From Alcaligenaceae bacterium SAGV5 (lineage in GTDB: Bacteria; Pseudomonadota; Gammaproteobacteria; Burkholderiales; Burkholderiaceae_B), in assembly GCA_009360345.1 (NCBI GenBank), contig SPDP01000002.1, positions 496,001 to 560,000 on the forward strand: a stretch of DNA of 64,000 bases, read 5' to 3'. Shown here piece by piece: positions 17,805 to 27,004 of the stretch (the stretch's first letter is position 1; every line of letters begins with the position of its first letter). The translations under genes were made by a program, and so were the position numbers. The notes under the pieces are model-generated. The model did no database searches, had not been told where the DNA came from, and saw only the letters and a list, made by a program, of their open reading frames with translations.

Positions 17805-18776
17805 ATGTTGAAACGGACGCTAGGCGTCATGCTGGCGGGACTCTCGTTCACCCTTGGCGGCGCGGCGATGGCCGCCGATGCGGCGGATTTCCCGTCGCGG
17901 CCGTTGCGCCTGCTGGTCGGGTCGCCGCCGGGCGCGTCGACCGACACCTATGCGCGCATCATTGCCGAGCCGCTGGGCAAGGTGCTGGGCCAGAACGTGG
18001 TGGTCGAGAACCGCACCGGCGCCAGCGGCATCGTGGCCACCAGCGCCATGCTGAACTCGGCGGCCGATGGCTACACGCTGCAGTTCATCTACACGTCCTA
18101 CACGCTGGCGCCCAGCCTGTACAAGGACTTGCCGTACGACGCGACCAAGGACGTGGCGGGGGTTTCCATGGTGGTGACGTCGCCGTTGACCTTGGTGGTG
18201 GGCGCGTCCTCTTCTCTGTCCAGCCTCGACGGCCTGGTCCAGCTGTCGCGCAAGCGGTCGTTGAACTACGGTTCGGCGGGCGTGGGCAGCGGCGGCCACC
18301 TGACCGCCGAGATGCTGCGCCTGGCGACCGGCATGCCGGCCGTGCACGTTCCCTATCGCGGCGCCGCGCCCGCGGCGGCGGCGGTGGCGGCCGGGGACGT
18401 CGATTTCGCTTTCGTGGCCCAGGTCACCGCCAGGGAACTGATGCTGGCCGGCAAGCTGCGTCCGCTGGCCGTGACCAGCACCCGGCGCACGCCCATGCTG
18501 CCCGAGGTGCCGACCATGCAGGAACTCGGCGTCAAGGACTACGAGTTCTTCAATTGGTTCGGGGTCGTGGCCCCGGCCAGGACCCCGCCGGCCATCGTCG
18601 AGAAGATCAGCCGCGGCATCGCCCAGGTGCTCAAGAATCCCGAGGTGCGCGCGCGCTTGACCTCGGACGGATCCGACGTGGTGGGCAATACGCCCGCCGA
18701 ATTCAATCGTTTTCTCCAGGACGACATCAGGAAATCTGGTGAACTGGTACGCCAGATCGGTATCAAGCAGGAATAG
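17805..18776 (+). CDS. Bug/TctC family periplasmic solute-binding protein
   Basis: 323 residues from the ATG at 17805, with ACAGGAGGCACAT immediately upstream. A signal peptide ends near AAMAADA (about residue 24). The mature part begins FPSRPLRLLVGSPPGASTDTYAR and carries VVVENRTGASG and DGYTLQF, typical of the family. The CoA-transferase starts six bases after its stop, so the two are one operon and the ligand is probably the acid that is activated to its CoA thioester. Confidence 0.93.
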   Translation: MLKRTLGVMLAGLSFTLGGAAMAADAADFPSRPLRLLVGSPPGASTDTYARIIAEPLGKVLGQNVVVENRTGASGIVATSAMLNSAADGYTLQFIYTSYTLAPSLYKDLPYDATKDVAGVSMVVTSPLTLVVGASSSLSSLDGLVQLSRKRSLNYGSAGVGSGGHLTAEMLRLATGMPAVHVPYRGAAPAAAAVAAGDVDFAFVAQVTARELMLAGKLRPLAVTSTRRTPMLPEVPTMQELGVKDYEFFNWFGVVAPARTPPAIVEKISRGIAQVLKNPEVRARLTSDGSDVVGNTPAEFNRFLQDDIRKSGELVRQIGIKQE

Positions 18777-18782
18777 GAAATC

Positions 18783-20018
18783 ATGGAAACAACAAAGACA
18801 GCGGGGCCGGGTCCGCTGGCGGGCGTACGGGTGATCGACCTGTCCAGTGTCGTGGTGGGACCGGCTTGCACGCTGGCGCTGGCCGACCATGGCGCGGAGG
18901 TCATCAAGGTCGAGGCGCCGGACGGCGACCTGATGCGCCAGCTCGGCGGAGGCGCGCGCCATCGCGGCATGACCGGGAAGTTCATGAACTTCAACCGCAA
19001 CAAGCGCTCGGTCTGCATCGATCTGAAGACCGACGGCGGCCGGGCGGTATTGCGGCGGCTGCTGGAAGGCGCCGATGTCTTCGTCACCAACATGCGGGTC
19101 GGCGCGCTGGACAAGCTGGGGCTGGATTGGGAGTCGCTGCGCGCGGTCAATCCCCGGCTCATCCATTGCCTGGTGCTGGCCTTTGGCCGCAAGGGCCGCT
19201 ACGCGGGCCGCCCCGCCTACGATACGGTCATCCAGAGCGTCTCCGGCGTGGCCGGCGCGTTCCAGGCGTCGAGCGGCGAACCGCGCTTCGTGCCCTTTGT
19301 CATGACCGACCACATCACCGGCCAGATCGCCGCGCAGGCCATCGGATTCGCGCTTTACCGGCGTACCCGGACGGGCGTGGGCGAGTCCATCGAGGTGCCG
19401 ATGTTCGAGACCATGGCGGCCTTCGTCATGCGCGAGCACATGGGCAATCTGACGTTCGATCCACCCATCGGCCCGGTCGGCGATCCGCGCATCCTCAATG
19501 CCGACAATCGCCCGGTGCCGACCAAGGACGGCTACATCGCCATTTCCCCGAACACCGACGCCCAGGCTTTTGCCTTCTTCGATGCCATCGGGCGGCCGGA
19601 ATTGAAGACGGACCCGCGCTTCTGCAGCGTGGCCACGCGCACGGCCAACAGCCTGGATTACTACGCCCTGCGCGCCAGCGCCTTGAAAGACCGGACGTCG
19701 GCCGAGTGGCTGGAGCTCCTCGAACGTGTCGACGTGCCGGCCATGCGCTACAACACGCTGGAGAGCCTGCTCGATGATCCGCATCTGGAGGATGCCGGCT
19801 TCGTCGAGCGGGTGGACCATCCGAGCGAAGGGCCGATCCGGCAGATCGGCCTGCCCAATGCCTTTTCCGGCGGCAACCGGGCGCAGTTGGCGCCCGCGCC
19901 GCGGTTGGGCGAGGACACCGTGGCCGTGCTTGGCGAGTGCGGCTTTGGCCAGGACGAGATCGATGCCGCCCTGCGCGGCGGCATCGTCCATGGCATCAAG
20001 CAGGAGGAAGGACAATGA
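18783..20018 (+). CDS. Family III CoA-transferase (CaiB/BaiF type)
   Basis: 411 residues, the usual length. The N-terminal LAGVRVIDLSSVVVGPACTLALADHGAEVIKVE region and NRNKRSVCIDLKTDGG motif are characteristic. The catalytic Asp of the family lies in the FVMTDHITGQIAAQ segment by position. It moves CoA between carboxylic acids through an acyl anhydride on Asp. It lies downstream of a Bug protein and overlaps an enoyl-CoA hydratase gene by ATGA, so it probably activates an imported acid for hydration and cleavage. Confidence 0.92.
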   Translation: METTKTAGPGPLAGVRVIDLSSVVVGPACTLALADHGAEVIKVEAPDGDLMRQLGGGARHRGMTGKFMNFNRNKRSVCIDLKTDGGRAVLRRLLEGADVFVTNMRVGALDKLGLDWESLRAVNPRLIHCLVLAFGRKGRYAGRPAYDTVIQSVSGVAGAFQASSGEPRFVPFVMTDHITGQIAAQAIGFALYRRTRTGVGESIEVPMFETMAAFVMREHMGNLTFDPPIGPVGDPRILNADNRPVPTKDGYIAISPNTDAQAFAFFDAIGRPELKTDPRFCSVATRTANSLDYYALRASALKDRTSAEWLELLERVDVPAMRYNTLESLLDDPHLEDAGFVERVDHPSEGPIRQIGLPNAFSGGNRAQLAPAPRLGEDTVAVLGECGFGQDEIDAALRGGIVHGIKQEEGQ

Positions 20019-20812
20019 ACGAGGCCCGAGCCGCCGAGGCGGAACTGGTGGTATCGACCCACGATCACGTGCGGCTGCTGAGACTGAATCGCCCGGAGCG
20101 CCGCAACGCCCTGTCGCGGTCGTTGATGGTGGCCATCGTCGAGGCGATGCTGGATGCCGAGGAGGACGACGAGGTGCGCGTCATCGTGCTGACCGGCACC
20201 GGCGAGGCAGCGTTCTGCGCGGGTGGCGACCTCAAGGAAATGCGCGGCGGCGACGAGGCCGGCGCGCGTTTTCGCTCGCCCATGAACCGGCTGGAACGCA
20301 ATGTGTTCGAAGTGGTGCTCGAAGCGAAGAAGCCCACCATCGCGGCGCTCAACGCCAGCGCGGTCGCTGGCGGTTTCGAGCTGGCGCTGGCCTGCGACCT
20401 GCGTATCTCGCACTCGCAGGCGCGCTTCGGCCTGCCCGAGACCAAGATCGGCATGGGCGCGAATTTCGGGTCGGTGGTGCTGCCTCGGCGGGTGGCGCCG
20501 GGCATCGCGCTGGAGATGCTGTTCACCGGCGAGTACATCGACGCGGCCGAGGCGTATCGGATCGGGCTGCTCAACCGCGTGGTGGACGAGGATCAGGTGC
20601 TGCCGGCGGCGTTGGAACTGGCGGGCAGGATCGCCGGCAACGCGCCCATCTCGGTGCGGCGCGTGAAGGCCGTGGCCTTGCGTGGGCTGGAGTTGCCGGT
20701 GGCGGCGGCATTGCGCCAGGACCCGGGGGCCAACCCCTACCTGAGCGAAGACCGCAAGGAAGGCATACGTGCGCGCCTGGAAAAGCGCAAGCCAGTATGG
20801 CGCAACCGATAG
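20015..20812 (+). CDS. Enoyl-CoA hydratase/isomerase family protein
   Basis: 265 residues of the crotonase fold. RLNRPERRNALS near residue 25-36 is the standard strand/helix start. The oxyanion-hole segments are CAGGDLKEM and AVAGGFELALACDLRI. The first catalytic Glu position is in GLPETKIGMG and is consistent with hydratase chemistry. The ATG overlaps the CoA-transferase stop. With the lyase-like gene nine bases downstream, it may hydrate a methylglutaconyl- or related enoyl-CoA before C-C cleavage. Confidence 0.9.
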   Translation: MNEARAAEAELVVSTHDHVRLLRLNRPERRNALSRSLMVAIVEAMLDAEEDDEVRVIVLTGTGEAAFCAGGDLKEMRGGDEAGARFRSPMNRLERNVFEVVLEAKKPTIAALNASAVAGGFELALACDLRISHSQARFGLPETKIGMGANFGSVVLPRRVAPGIALEMLFTGEYIDAAEAYRIGLLNRVVDEDQVLPAALELAGRIAGNAPISVRRVKAVALRGLELPVAAALRQDPGANPYLSEDRKEGIRARLEKRKPVWRNR

Positions 20813-20821
20813 GAACGAACG

Positions 20822-21916
20822 ATGAAAACCGCATGGCCCAAGGTATTGATCACTGACGAGACGCTGCGCGATGGACTGCAGATCGAGCGCGAAGGCGTGA
20901 CCGTGGACGAAAAGCTGGAGGTGCTGGAGATGCTGGTCGGCGCCGGCATACGGCGCCTCGTCGTGGGAGCCTTCGTCAATCCCAAGTGGAGCCCGCAGAT
21001 GGGCGATACGCTGCGCGTGGTCGAACGGCTGCGGCCGGTGCCGGGCGTGGAGTTCTTCGCGCTGGCGCTGAACGAGCGCGGTCGCGAGGATCGCAGGCGG
21101 CATGCGCCGCCGCTGAGCCTGGAGCCGTTGCCGGCCACCCATCTGCACATGTGCGAGACGTTCCTGCTGCGCAATACCAACCAGACCCTGGAAGGGCAGG
21201 AGCGGGCATGGCGTTCGCCGGTCGAGAAGGCCCGCGCCGCCGGGGCGACGCAGGCGGCCGTGGGGCTGAGCGCCGGCTGGGGTTCGAACTGGAGCGGCAG
21301 GTTCACGCGGGAGGCGCGCCTGGAGGCGCTGCAGCGCCAGGTCGATGCCTGGAACGAGGCCGGCATCGAGGTCAAGCGCGTGGACCTGGCCGATCCCATG
21401 GCATGGAACACGCCGCAGGAGGTCGCCGGCGACATCGAGGCGATCAAGCGGCGCTTTCCGACCATCGATGTCTTCCATCTTCACCTGCACAATGCCCGGG
21501 GCATGGCGATGCTGTCCATGTACGAGGCGCTCAAGCTGCTGGAGGCCAGCGATACGCTGGTGGCCGATACCGCGCTGGGCGGCATAGGCGGCTGCCCGTA
21601 TTGCGGCAACGGCCAGGCGACCGGCATGATCCCCACCGAGGATTTCGTCCAGTTGCTGCAAGTGCTTGGCGTGGACGTGGGCGTGGACCTGGGCCGCCTG
21701 GTCGAGGCTTCGGCGCGGCTGTCGGGGATCCTGGGCCGGCCGCTGCACTCGCAGGTGGCGCGCAATGGTCCGTTGCCGTCGGGAGACCGCCTCTATAGCC
21801 CGGACGTCCCCGTGGTCTACACTTTCCACGAGGCCCAGCATTTCCGTCTGGGGCCCTCGGTCTATGAAGGCAATGCGCGGCCCTGGATCAAACCGGCCGC
21901 GCCGACCGGCAAGTAG
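20822..21916 (+). CDS. HMG-CoA lyase-like DRE-TIM family enzyme
   Basis: 364 residues; HMG-CoA lyases are typically about 300. The N-terminal ITDETLRDGLQIE holds the RDGLQ motif with catalytic Arg and metal Asp. HLHLHN carries the metal histidines. Cys258 in GGIGGCPYCGNGQ matches the catalytic-Cys GCPY loop, although the following residues (CGNGQATG) differ from the canonical A(P/Q)GASGN. The charged insertion around residues 75-125 is extra. It belongs to the lyase/aldolase group that cleaves 3-hydroxy-3-methyl-acyl-CoAs. The true substrate may differ from HMG-CoA. Confidence 0.82.
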   Translation: MKTAWPKVLITDETLRDGLQIEREGVTVDEKLEVLEMLVGAGIRRLVVGAFVNPKWSPQMGDTLRVVERLRPVPGVEFFALALNERGREDRRRHAPPLSLEPLPATHLHMCETFLLRNTNQTLEGQERAWRSPVEKARAAGATQAAVGLSAGWGSNWSGRFTREARLEALQRQVDAWNEAGIEVKRVDLADPMAWNTPQEVAGDIEAIKRRFPTIDVFHLHLHNARGMAMLSMYEALKLLEASDTLVADTALGGIGGCPYCGNGQATGMIPTEDFVQLLQVLGVDVGVDLGRLVEASARLSGILGRPLHSQVARNGPLPSGDRLYSPDVPVVYTFHEAQHFRLGPSVYEGNARPWIKPAAPTGK

Positions 21917-21958
21917 CGGCCCCGCGCCGCCACGCCGGCGGGGACGAGGCGTGGAGAT

Positions 21959-22753
21959 ATGGAAGGCACGATCAAGTCGGCACGGCGGGTGCTGGAAATC
22001 TTTGAGTTCTTCGCTCAAACCCATGCGGCCGCGACGGTCAAGGAACTGTCGCAGTGCCTGGGCTATCCGCAATCCAGCACCTCGCTGCTGCTCAAGAGCC
22101 TGCTGACCCAGGGCTATTTGCGCTACGACCCGCCCACGCGCGCCTACTATCCCACCTTGCGCGTGATGCTGCTGGGCTCGTGGGTGCACGACGAAATTTT
22201 CGGCAATGGCAGCCTGATTTCCTTGCTGGAAGGATTGCGGCGGGAATTCGGGCACTCGGTGCTGCTGGGCATGCGCCAGGGTATCTATGTGCGCTACATC
22301 GTTACCTTGTGCGCGGAGACCACTGGCCTGCCGCCCTACGCCACCGGCATCCTGCGGCCGGTGTGCCGGGCGGCGGTCGGCAAGATACTGCTGGCGGGAC
22401 TGCGCAATGCCGAGATTTCACTGATCGCCCGCCGCGCCAACGCGCAGGAGACCTCCCCCGCCTGCAAGGTCGCGGTTCCCGAACTGCTTGCCGATATCGA
22501 GGCCTGCCGCGAGCGCGGCTGGGCGGAAAGCCGGGGACGGGTGGTGGCGGGACGCAACGTCATCGCCATGGCCCTGCCGCCGGTGCCGGGGCAGATGGAC
22601 CTGGCCATCGGCCTGGGCGGCCCCGAAGATGCCATCACCGGCCAGCGCGACGAAGTGGTGGACCGCATGCGGCAGATAGGCGTGGCGCTGCAGGGACGGG
22701 CGACCATCCAGGCCGGGATGGCGCCCGCCTCGCTGGCCGCACGTCCGGCCTAG
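21959..22753 (+). CDS. IclR family transcriptional regulator
   Basis: 264 residues. The N-terminal winged helix (about 1-65) has TIKSARRVLEIFEFF and KELSQCLGYPQSSTSLLLKSLL. The C-terminal IclR effector domain (about 75-250) includes RPVCRAAVGKILLAGL and the end region SRGRVVAGRNVIAMALPPVPG. The ATG follows GTGGAGAT closely. It sits at the end of the CoA-transferase/hydratase/lyase operon, which it probably regulates; the palindrome at 17676-17693 is a candidate site. Confidence 0.9.
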   Translation: MEGTIKSARRVLEIFEFFAQTHAAATVKELSQCLGYPQSSTSLLLKSLLTQGYLRYDPPTRAYYPTLRVMLLGSWVHDEIFGNGSLISLLEGLRREFGHSVLLGMRQGIYVRYIVTLCAETTGLPPYATGILRPVCRAAVGKILLAGLRNAEISLIARRANAQETSPACKVAVPELLADIEACRERGWAESRGRVVAGRNVIAMALPPVPGQMDLAIGLGGPEDAITGQRDEVVDRMRQIGVALQGRATIQAGMAPASLAARPA

Positions 22754-22774
22754 CCGGCCCGCCGAAGGCGCTCC

Positions 22775-24589
22775 ATGCATCTGCTCCTGACCTATCTCAA
22801 GCCGCACCGCGCCCTGGCCTTCGTCGCGCTGCTGCTGGCCGGCGCCTCCCAGGTCCTGGCCCTGGTCGATCCCATCATCTTCGGCCGCATCATCGACGAA
22901 TACGCGATCAATCGCGCCGGCAAGACCGAGCACGAGCTGGTCACCGGCGTGCTGGGGCTGCTGGGCCTGGCGGTGGGGATCGCCATCCTGTCGCGCCTGG
23001 CCCGCGCCTTGCAGGAATACACCACCCGGCTGGTCGTGCAGAAGCTGGGCACGCATCTTTTCAATGACGGCCTGCGGCAGGTGCTGCGCCTGCGCTTCCA
23101 GGAGTTCGAGGACCTGCGCAGCGGCGAGGTCCTGTCCCTGTTGCAGAAGGTCCGCGCCGACAGCGAGCGTTTCATCAACACCTTCATCAACACGGTGTTC
23201 GCGGCGGTGGTGGGGGTGGGGTTCCTGACCTGGTATTCGGTCACGAAGAACTGGCTGCTGGTGCCGGTGTTCCTGGTCGGGGTGTTGGTGCTGGGCGGCC
23301 TGACCGGCCTGCTCAGCCGCGAGATCAAGACCCAGCAGCGTTCCATCGTGCGCGAGACCAACCGCAATTCGGGCTTCATCACCGAATCCCTGCGCAATGT
23401 GGAGCTGATCAAGAGCCTGGGGCTGACCTATCCGGAAATCCGCCGCCTGCAGGCGCAGACGACGGCGATCTTCGCGCTGGAGATGGAGAAGGTCAAGCGG
23501 ATACGGCTGCTGTCCTTCCTGCAAGGCATGACCTTGAGCGTCCTGCGGCTGTCCATCCTGTTCGCGCTGCTGTGGCTGATCTTCCGCGAGGTGCTGAGTC
23601 CGGGCGAGCTGATCGCGATGCAGTTCATCTCGGTGGCGATCTTCGCGCCCCTGCAGGAGCTGGGCAATATCATCCTGGCCTATCGCGAGGTGGAGGCCTC
23701 GCTGCTGAACTTCGGCGCGTTGATGAAGAAGCCCGTGGAGCGGCGGCCACCGGGCGCGGCGGACGTGGGGCCGGTGCGCGATGTGCGTTTCGAGCAGGTC
23801 AGCTTCCGCCACAAGGGGGCGCCCGACTACGCGCTGGAGCATGTGTCGTTCGACGCGCGGCTGGGCGACACCATCGCGTTCGTGGGGCCGTCGGGCTCCG
23901 GCAAGTCGACCCTGGTGAAGCTGTTGGTCGGGTTGTATCCGCCGGCCAGCGGGACGGTGTCGTACAACGGCCAGCCCACGACGGCGCTGCGCTTCAACCG
24001 CGTCCGGCGGCAGATCGGATTCGTGACGCAAGAAGCGCACATGTTCGCGGGCACGATCCGCGAGAACCTGCTGCTGGTCAAGCCCGACGCCACCGACGCG
24101 GAAATGGTGGCGGCGATGGAGCAGGCGTCCTGCGCCTATCTGCTGGCGAAGTCGCCGGACGGGCTGGACACGGCCATAGGCGAGATGGGGATGAAGCTGT
24201 CGGGCGGCGAGAAGCAGCGCCTGTCGATCGCCCGCGCGCTGATCCGCCAGCCCAGGCTGCTGATCTTCGACGAGGCGACCTCGGCGCTGGATTCGCTGAC
24301 CGAGGAACAGATCAACGAGACGGTGCGGCGCATCTGCGCGCGCCGCACGCAGATCACGATCCTGATCGCGCACCGGCTGTCGACGGTGATGCAGGCCGAT
24401 ACCATCTTCGTGCTGGAAAAAGGGCGTATCGTGGAGCACGGCAGCCACGCCCGGCTGCTGGAGGGAAAGGGCCTTTATTATGCGATGTGGCGGCAGCAGA
24501 TCGGCGAGCGGCCCGCCGCGCCGATCTCCGAGGACCCGCCCGCCGACGATCCCGAGGATGCCTATGACCCGCGCCCGTCCGGGCCCTGA
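22775..24589 (+). CDS. ABC exporter, fused transmembrane and ATP-binding domains
   Basis: 604 residues, a half-transporter. A type-1 exporter membrane domain (about 1-310, six helices) is followed by a nucleotide-binding domain with Walker A GPSGSGKST, signature LSGGEKQ, Walker B LLIFDEATSALD and the H-loop in AHRLSTV. It is MsbA/AtmA-like and probably works as a homodimer exporting a lipid, peptide or drug. The substrate is not evident. Its end overlaps the guanine deaminase start by 26 bases, so the pair is cotranscribed. Confidence 0.92.
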   Translation: MHLLLTYLKPHRALAFVALLLAGASQVLALVDPIIFGRIIDEYAINRAGKTEHELVTGVLGLLGLAVGIAILSRLARALQEYTTRLVVQKLGTHLFNDGLRQVLRLRFQEFEDLRSGEVLSLLQKVRADSERFINTFINTVFAAVVGVGFLTWYSVTKNWLLVPVFLVGVLVLGGLTGLLSREIKTQQRSIVRETNRNSGFITESLRNVELIKSLGLTYPEIRRLQAQTTAIFALEMEKVKRIRLLSFLQGMTLSVLRLSILFALLWLIFREVLSPGELIAMQFISVAIFAPLQELGNIILAYREVEASLLNFGALMKKPVERRPPGAADVGPVRDVRFEQVSFRHKGAPDYALEHVSFDARLGDTIAFVGPSGSGKSTLVKLLVGLYPPASGTVSYNGQPTTALRFNRVRRQIGFVTQEAHMFAGTIRENLLLVKPDATDAEMVAAMEQASCAYLLAKSPDGLDTAIGEMGMKLSGGEKQRLSIARALIRQPRLLIFDEATSALDSLTEEQINETVRRICARRTQITILIAHRLSTVMQADTIFVLEKGRIVEHGSHARLLEGKGLYYAMWRQQIGERPAAPISEDPPADDPEDAYDPRPSGP

Positions 24590-25976
24590 CGCCCCCGATT
24601 CCCGTTTCGGCCCCGGCCGCCATGCCCTGCGCGGCGCCACGCTGAGTTTCCATGCCGATCCCTTCCTGTCGGATCCGCATGCGTCGTATGCCCATCTGCC
24701 CGACGCGCTGGTGGTGGTGGAGGACGGCCGGATCGCCGAGATCGGGCCCTACGAGCGGCTGCGCGCCTCGGTCGAGGCTTCCATGCCGGTGGCGCACTAT
24801 CCGGACGCGCTGATCCTCCCCGGCTTCATCGACACGCATATCCACTACCCGCAGACCCAGATGATCGGCGCCTTCGGCGAGCAATTGCTGGAGTGGCTGA
24901 ACAAGTACACCTTCGTGACCGAGCAGCAGTTCGCCGACCCGGCGCACGCCGGGCTGGTCAGCGAGTTGTTCCTGCGCGAGCTGCTGCGGGCGGGCACGAC
25001 GACGGCGGCGGTCTATTGCACGGTGCATCCCGGGTCGGTGGACGCTTTCTTCGAGGCCTCGCAGCGCTTCGGCACGCGGATGATCGCCGGCAAGGTGCTG
25101 ATGGACCGGAACGCGCCGGAGGCGCTGCGGGATACGGTCCGCAGCGGGTACGAGGACTCCCGTGAACTGATCCGCAAGTGGCACGGCAACGGGCGCCAGC
25201 TTTATTGCATCACCCCGCGCTTCGCGGCGACCTCGTCCCAGGCGCAGCTGGAGTCGGCGGCCCGCCTGTGGCGCGAGCACCCTGGCACCTACATGCAAAC
25301 CCACCTGAGCGAGAACCTGGGCGAGGTGGGCTGGATCGCCGAGCTGTTCCCGGATTGCTGCGACTATTTCGAGGTCTACCGGCGCGCCGGGCTGGCGGGG
25401 CCGCGGTCCATCTTCGCGCATGCCGTGCACGTGTCGGAAGACGAGCTGTGCGCCTGCCACCGGGTCGGGGCGGCACTGGCGCACTGCCCGACCTCCAACC
25501 TGTTCCTGGGCAGCGGGCTGTTCCGGGTGTTCGACGCCAAGCGGGCCGACCGGCCGGTGCGGGTGGGGCTGGGCACGGACATAGGCGGGGGCACGGCTTT
25601 TTCGCAGTTGCAGACGCTGAACGAGGCCTACAAGGTGGCGGCCCTGAACCAGACGCGGCTGACGGCCGCCCACGCCTTCTACCTGGCGACCCGGGGCGGC
25701 GCGCACGCGCTGTACCTGGACGACCGCCTGGGGGCGATCGAGCCGGGCTACGAGGCCGACCTGGTGGTGCTGGACCTGAAATCCACGCCCTTGATGGATT
25801 TCCGGATGCGCTACTGCACCGACCTGATGGAGCGCCTGTTCGTCCTGATGACGCTGGGCGACGACCGGGCGGTGCGGGCCACCTACGTGGCGGGGAGGCC
25901 GGTGTACGAGCGGTCGCGCCAGCCCGCGGCCTTCCTGCACGCGGACGGTTCGGCGGCCCCCGCGCCGGCTTGCTAG
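24564..25976 (+). CDS. guaD: Guanine deaminase
   Basis: 470 residues from the ATG at 24564, preceded by CCGAGGATGCCT. It converts guanine to xanthine and ammonia in the cytosol. Zinc-site motifs are present in order: FIDTHIHYPQ (HxH), ITPRFAATSS, MQTHLSEN, HAVHVSEDE and GLGTDIGGGT, all close to the guanine deaminase consensus (TPRFA and GTDIGGGT are diagnostic against other amidohydrolases). It overlaps the end of the ABC exporter gene and ends 50 bases before gshB. Confidence 0.93.
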   Translation: MTRARPGPDAPDSRFGPGRHALRGATLSFHADPFLSDPHASYAHLPDALVVVEDGRIAEIGPYERLRASVEASMPVAHYPDALILPGFIDTHIHYPQTQMIGAFGEQLLEWLNKYTFVTEQQFADPAHAGLVSELFLRELLRAGTTTAAVYCTVHPGSVDAFFEASQRFGTRMIAGKVLMDRNAPEALRDTVRSGYEDSRELIRKWHGNGRQLYCITPRFAATSSQAQLESAARLWREHPGTYMQTHLSENLGEVGWIAELFPDCCDYFEVYRRAGLAGPRSIFAHAVHVSEDELCACHRVGAALAHCPTSNLFLGSGLFRVFDAKRADRPVRVGLGTDIGGGTAFSQLQTLNEAYKVAALNQTRLTAAHAFYLATRGGAHALYLDDRLGAIEPGYEADLVVLDLKSTPLMDFRMRYCTDLMERLFVLMTLGDDRAVRATYVAGRPVYERSRQPAAFLHADGSAAPAPAC

Positions 25977-25979
25977 AAT
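25974..25979 (+). promoter_or_regulatory. Candidate -10 box for gshB
   Basis: TAGAAT lies at the very end of the guaD reading frame, about 48 bases before the gshB ATG. No convincing -35 is seen 17 bases upstream. Confidence 0.3.
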
Positions 25980-26026
25980 CAGTATTCGTTTCCGCGCCCG
26001 CGTCAGGCGGGCATTCAAGGCCATCC

Positions 26027-27004
26027 ATGCACGTACTTTTCATTGTTGACCCGCTTCCCGCGCTCAAGGCCTACAAGGACACCTCCGTGGCGATGATGCG
26101 AGCCCTCGTGGCCCGCGGCCACCGGCTGAGCGTGGCGATGCAGGGCGATCTCTACGTCATCGACGGCACGGTGCGCACGGCGTCCCGGCCCATCGAGCTG
26201 GTGGCGGACGCCGACCTGCACGAACACGCCTGGTGGAAGGAGGGACCCGAAGGCGACCAGCCGCTGACCGCCTTCGACGCGGTGCTGATGCGCAAAGACC
26301 CGCCGTTCGACATGGAATACGTGTATTCCACCCACCTGATGGAGCGGGCAGAGGCCCAGGGCGCGCGGGTGTTCAATTCCGGCGCCGCGATCCGCAACCA
26401 CCCCGAGAAGCTGGCCATCGCCGAGTTCCCGCACCTGACGGTGCCGACGCTGGTGACGCGCGACATGGCCCGGCTGAGGGCTTTCCACAACGAACACCAC
26501 GACGTCATCGTCAAGCCGCTGGACGGCATGGGCGGCACCGGGATCTTCCGGCTGGCCCCCAAGGAAGCCAACCTGAACGCCATCCTGGAAACGCTGACCG
26601 ACAACGGCCAGCGCAGCATCATGGCCCAGCGTTACATTCCCGAGATCCTGCAGGGCGACAAGCGGGTGCTGCTGATCGGCGGCGAGCCCGTGCCGTATTG
26701 CCTGGCGCGCATTCCCCAGGCGGGCGAGACCCGCGGCAACCTGGCCGCCGGCGGCCGGGGCGTGGCCCAGCCGCTGTCCGGGCGCGACCTGGAGATCGCC
26801 CGCGAACTGGGGCCGAAGCTGGCCGCGCGGGGCCTGCTGCTGGTGGGACTGGACGTGATCGGCGACTACGTCACCGAGATCAACGTGACCAGCCCCACCA
26901 CGTTTTGCGAAATCACCGAGCAGACCGGATTCGACGTCGGCGCGATGTTCGCGCGGGCCCTGGAGGATGCCGTCGCCGCCAGGCCGGAAGCGAGGCCGAC
27001 ATGA
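26027..27004 (+). CDS. gshB: Glutathione synthetase
   Basis: 325 residues, close to the E. coli length of 316. It joins gamma-glutamylcysteine and glycine with ATP. The N-terminal MHVLFIVDPLPALKAYKDTS matches GshB, with the SR/KD patch VLMRKDPPFDMEY and ATP-grasp elements HDVIVKPLDGMGGTGIFR, QRYIPEI and TEINVTSPT. It overlaps the EIIA gene by ATGA, giving the gshB-EIIA-ptsH-ptsI arrangement. gshA is not in this window. Confidence 0.96.
   Translation: MHVLFIVDPLPALKAYKDTSVAMMRALVARGHRLSVAMQGDLYVIDGTVRTASRPIELVADADLHEHAWWKEGPEGDQPLTAFDAVLMRKDPPFDMEYVYSTHLMERAEAQGARVFNSGAAIRNHPEKLAIAEFPHLTVPTLVTRDMARLRAFHNEHHDVIVKPLDGMGGTGIFRLAPKEANLNAILETLTDNGQRSIMAQRYIPEILQGDKRVLLIGGEPVPYCLARIPQAGETRGNLAAGGRGVAQPLSGRDLEIARELGPKLAARGLLLVGLDVIGDYVTEINVTSPTTFCEITEQTGFDVGAMFARALEDAVAARPEARPT

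Noticed and set aside
15274..17811. An 845-codon open frame on the plus strand
   Set aside because: It is antisense to the Bug and TPP-enzyme genes, which have clear motifs and ribosome binding sites. Its composition is low-complexity Arg/Gly/His.
17820..20015. A 731-codon minus-strand open frame over the Bug and CoA-transferase genes
   Set aside because: No recognisable domain and biased composition; the plus-strand genes explain the region fully.
22418..24640. A 740-codon minus-strand open frame over the ABC exporter
   Set aside because: The sense strand has complete Walker and signature motifs; the antisense frame is compositionally a shadow.
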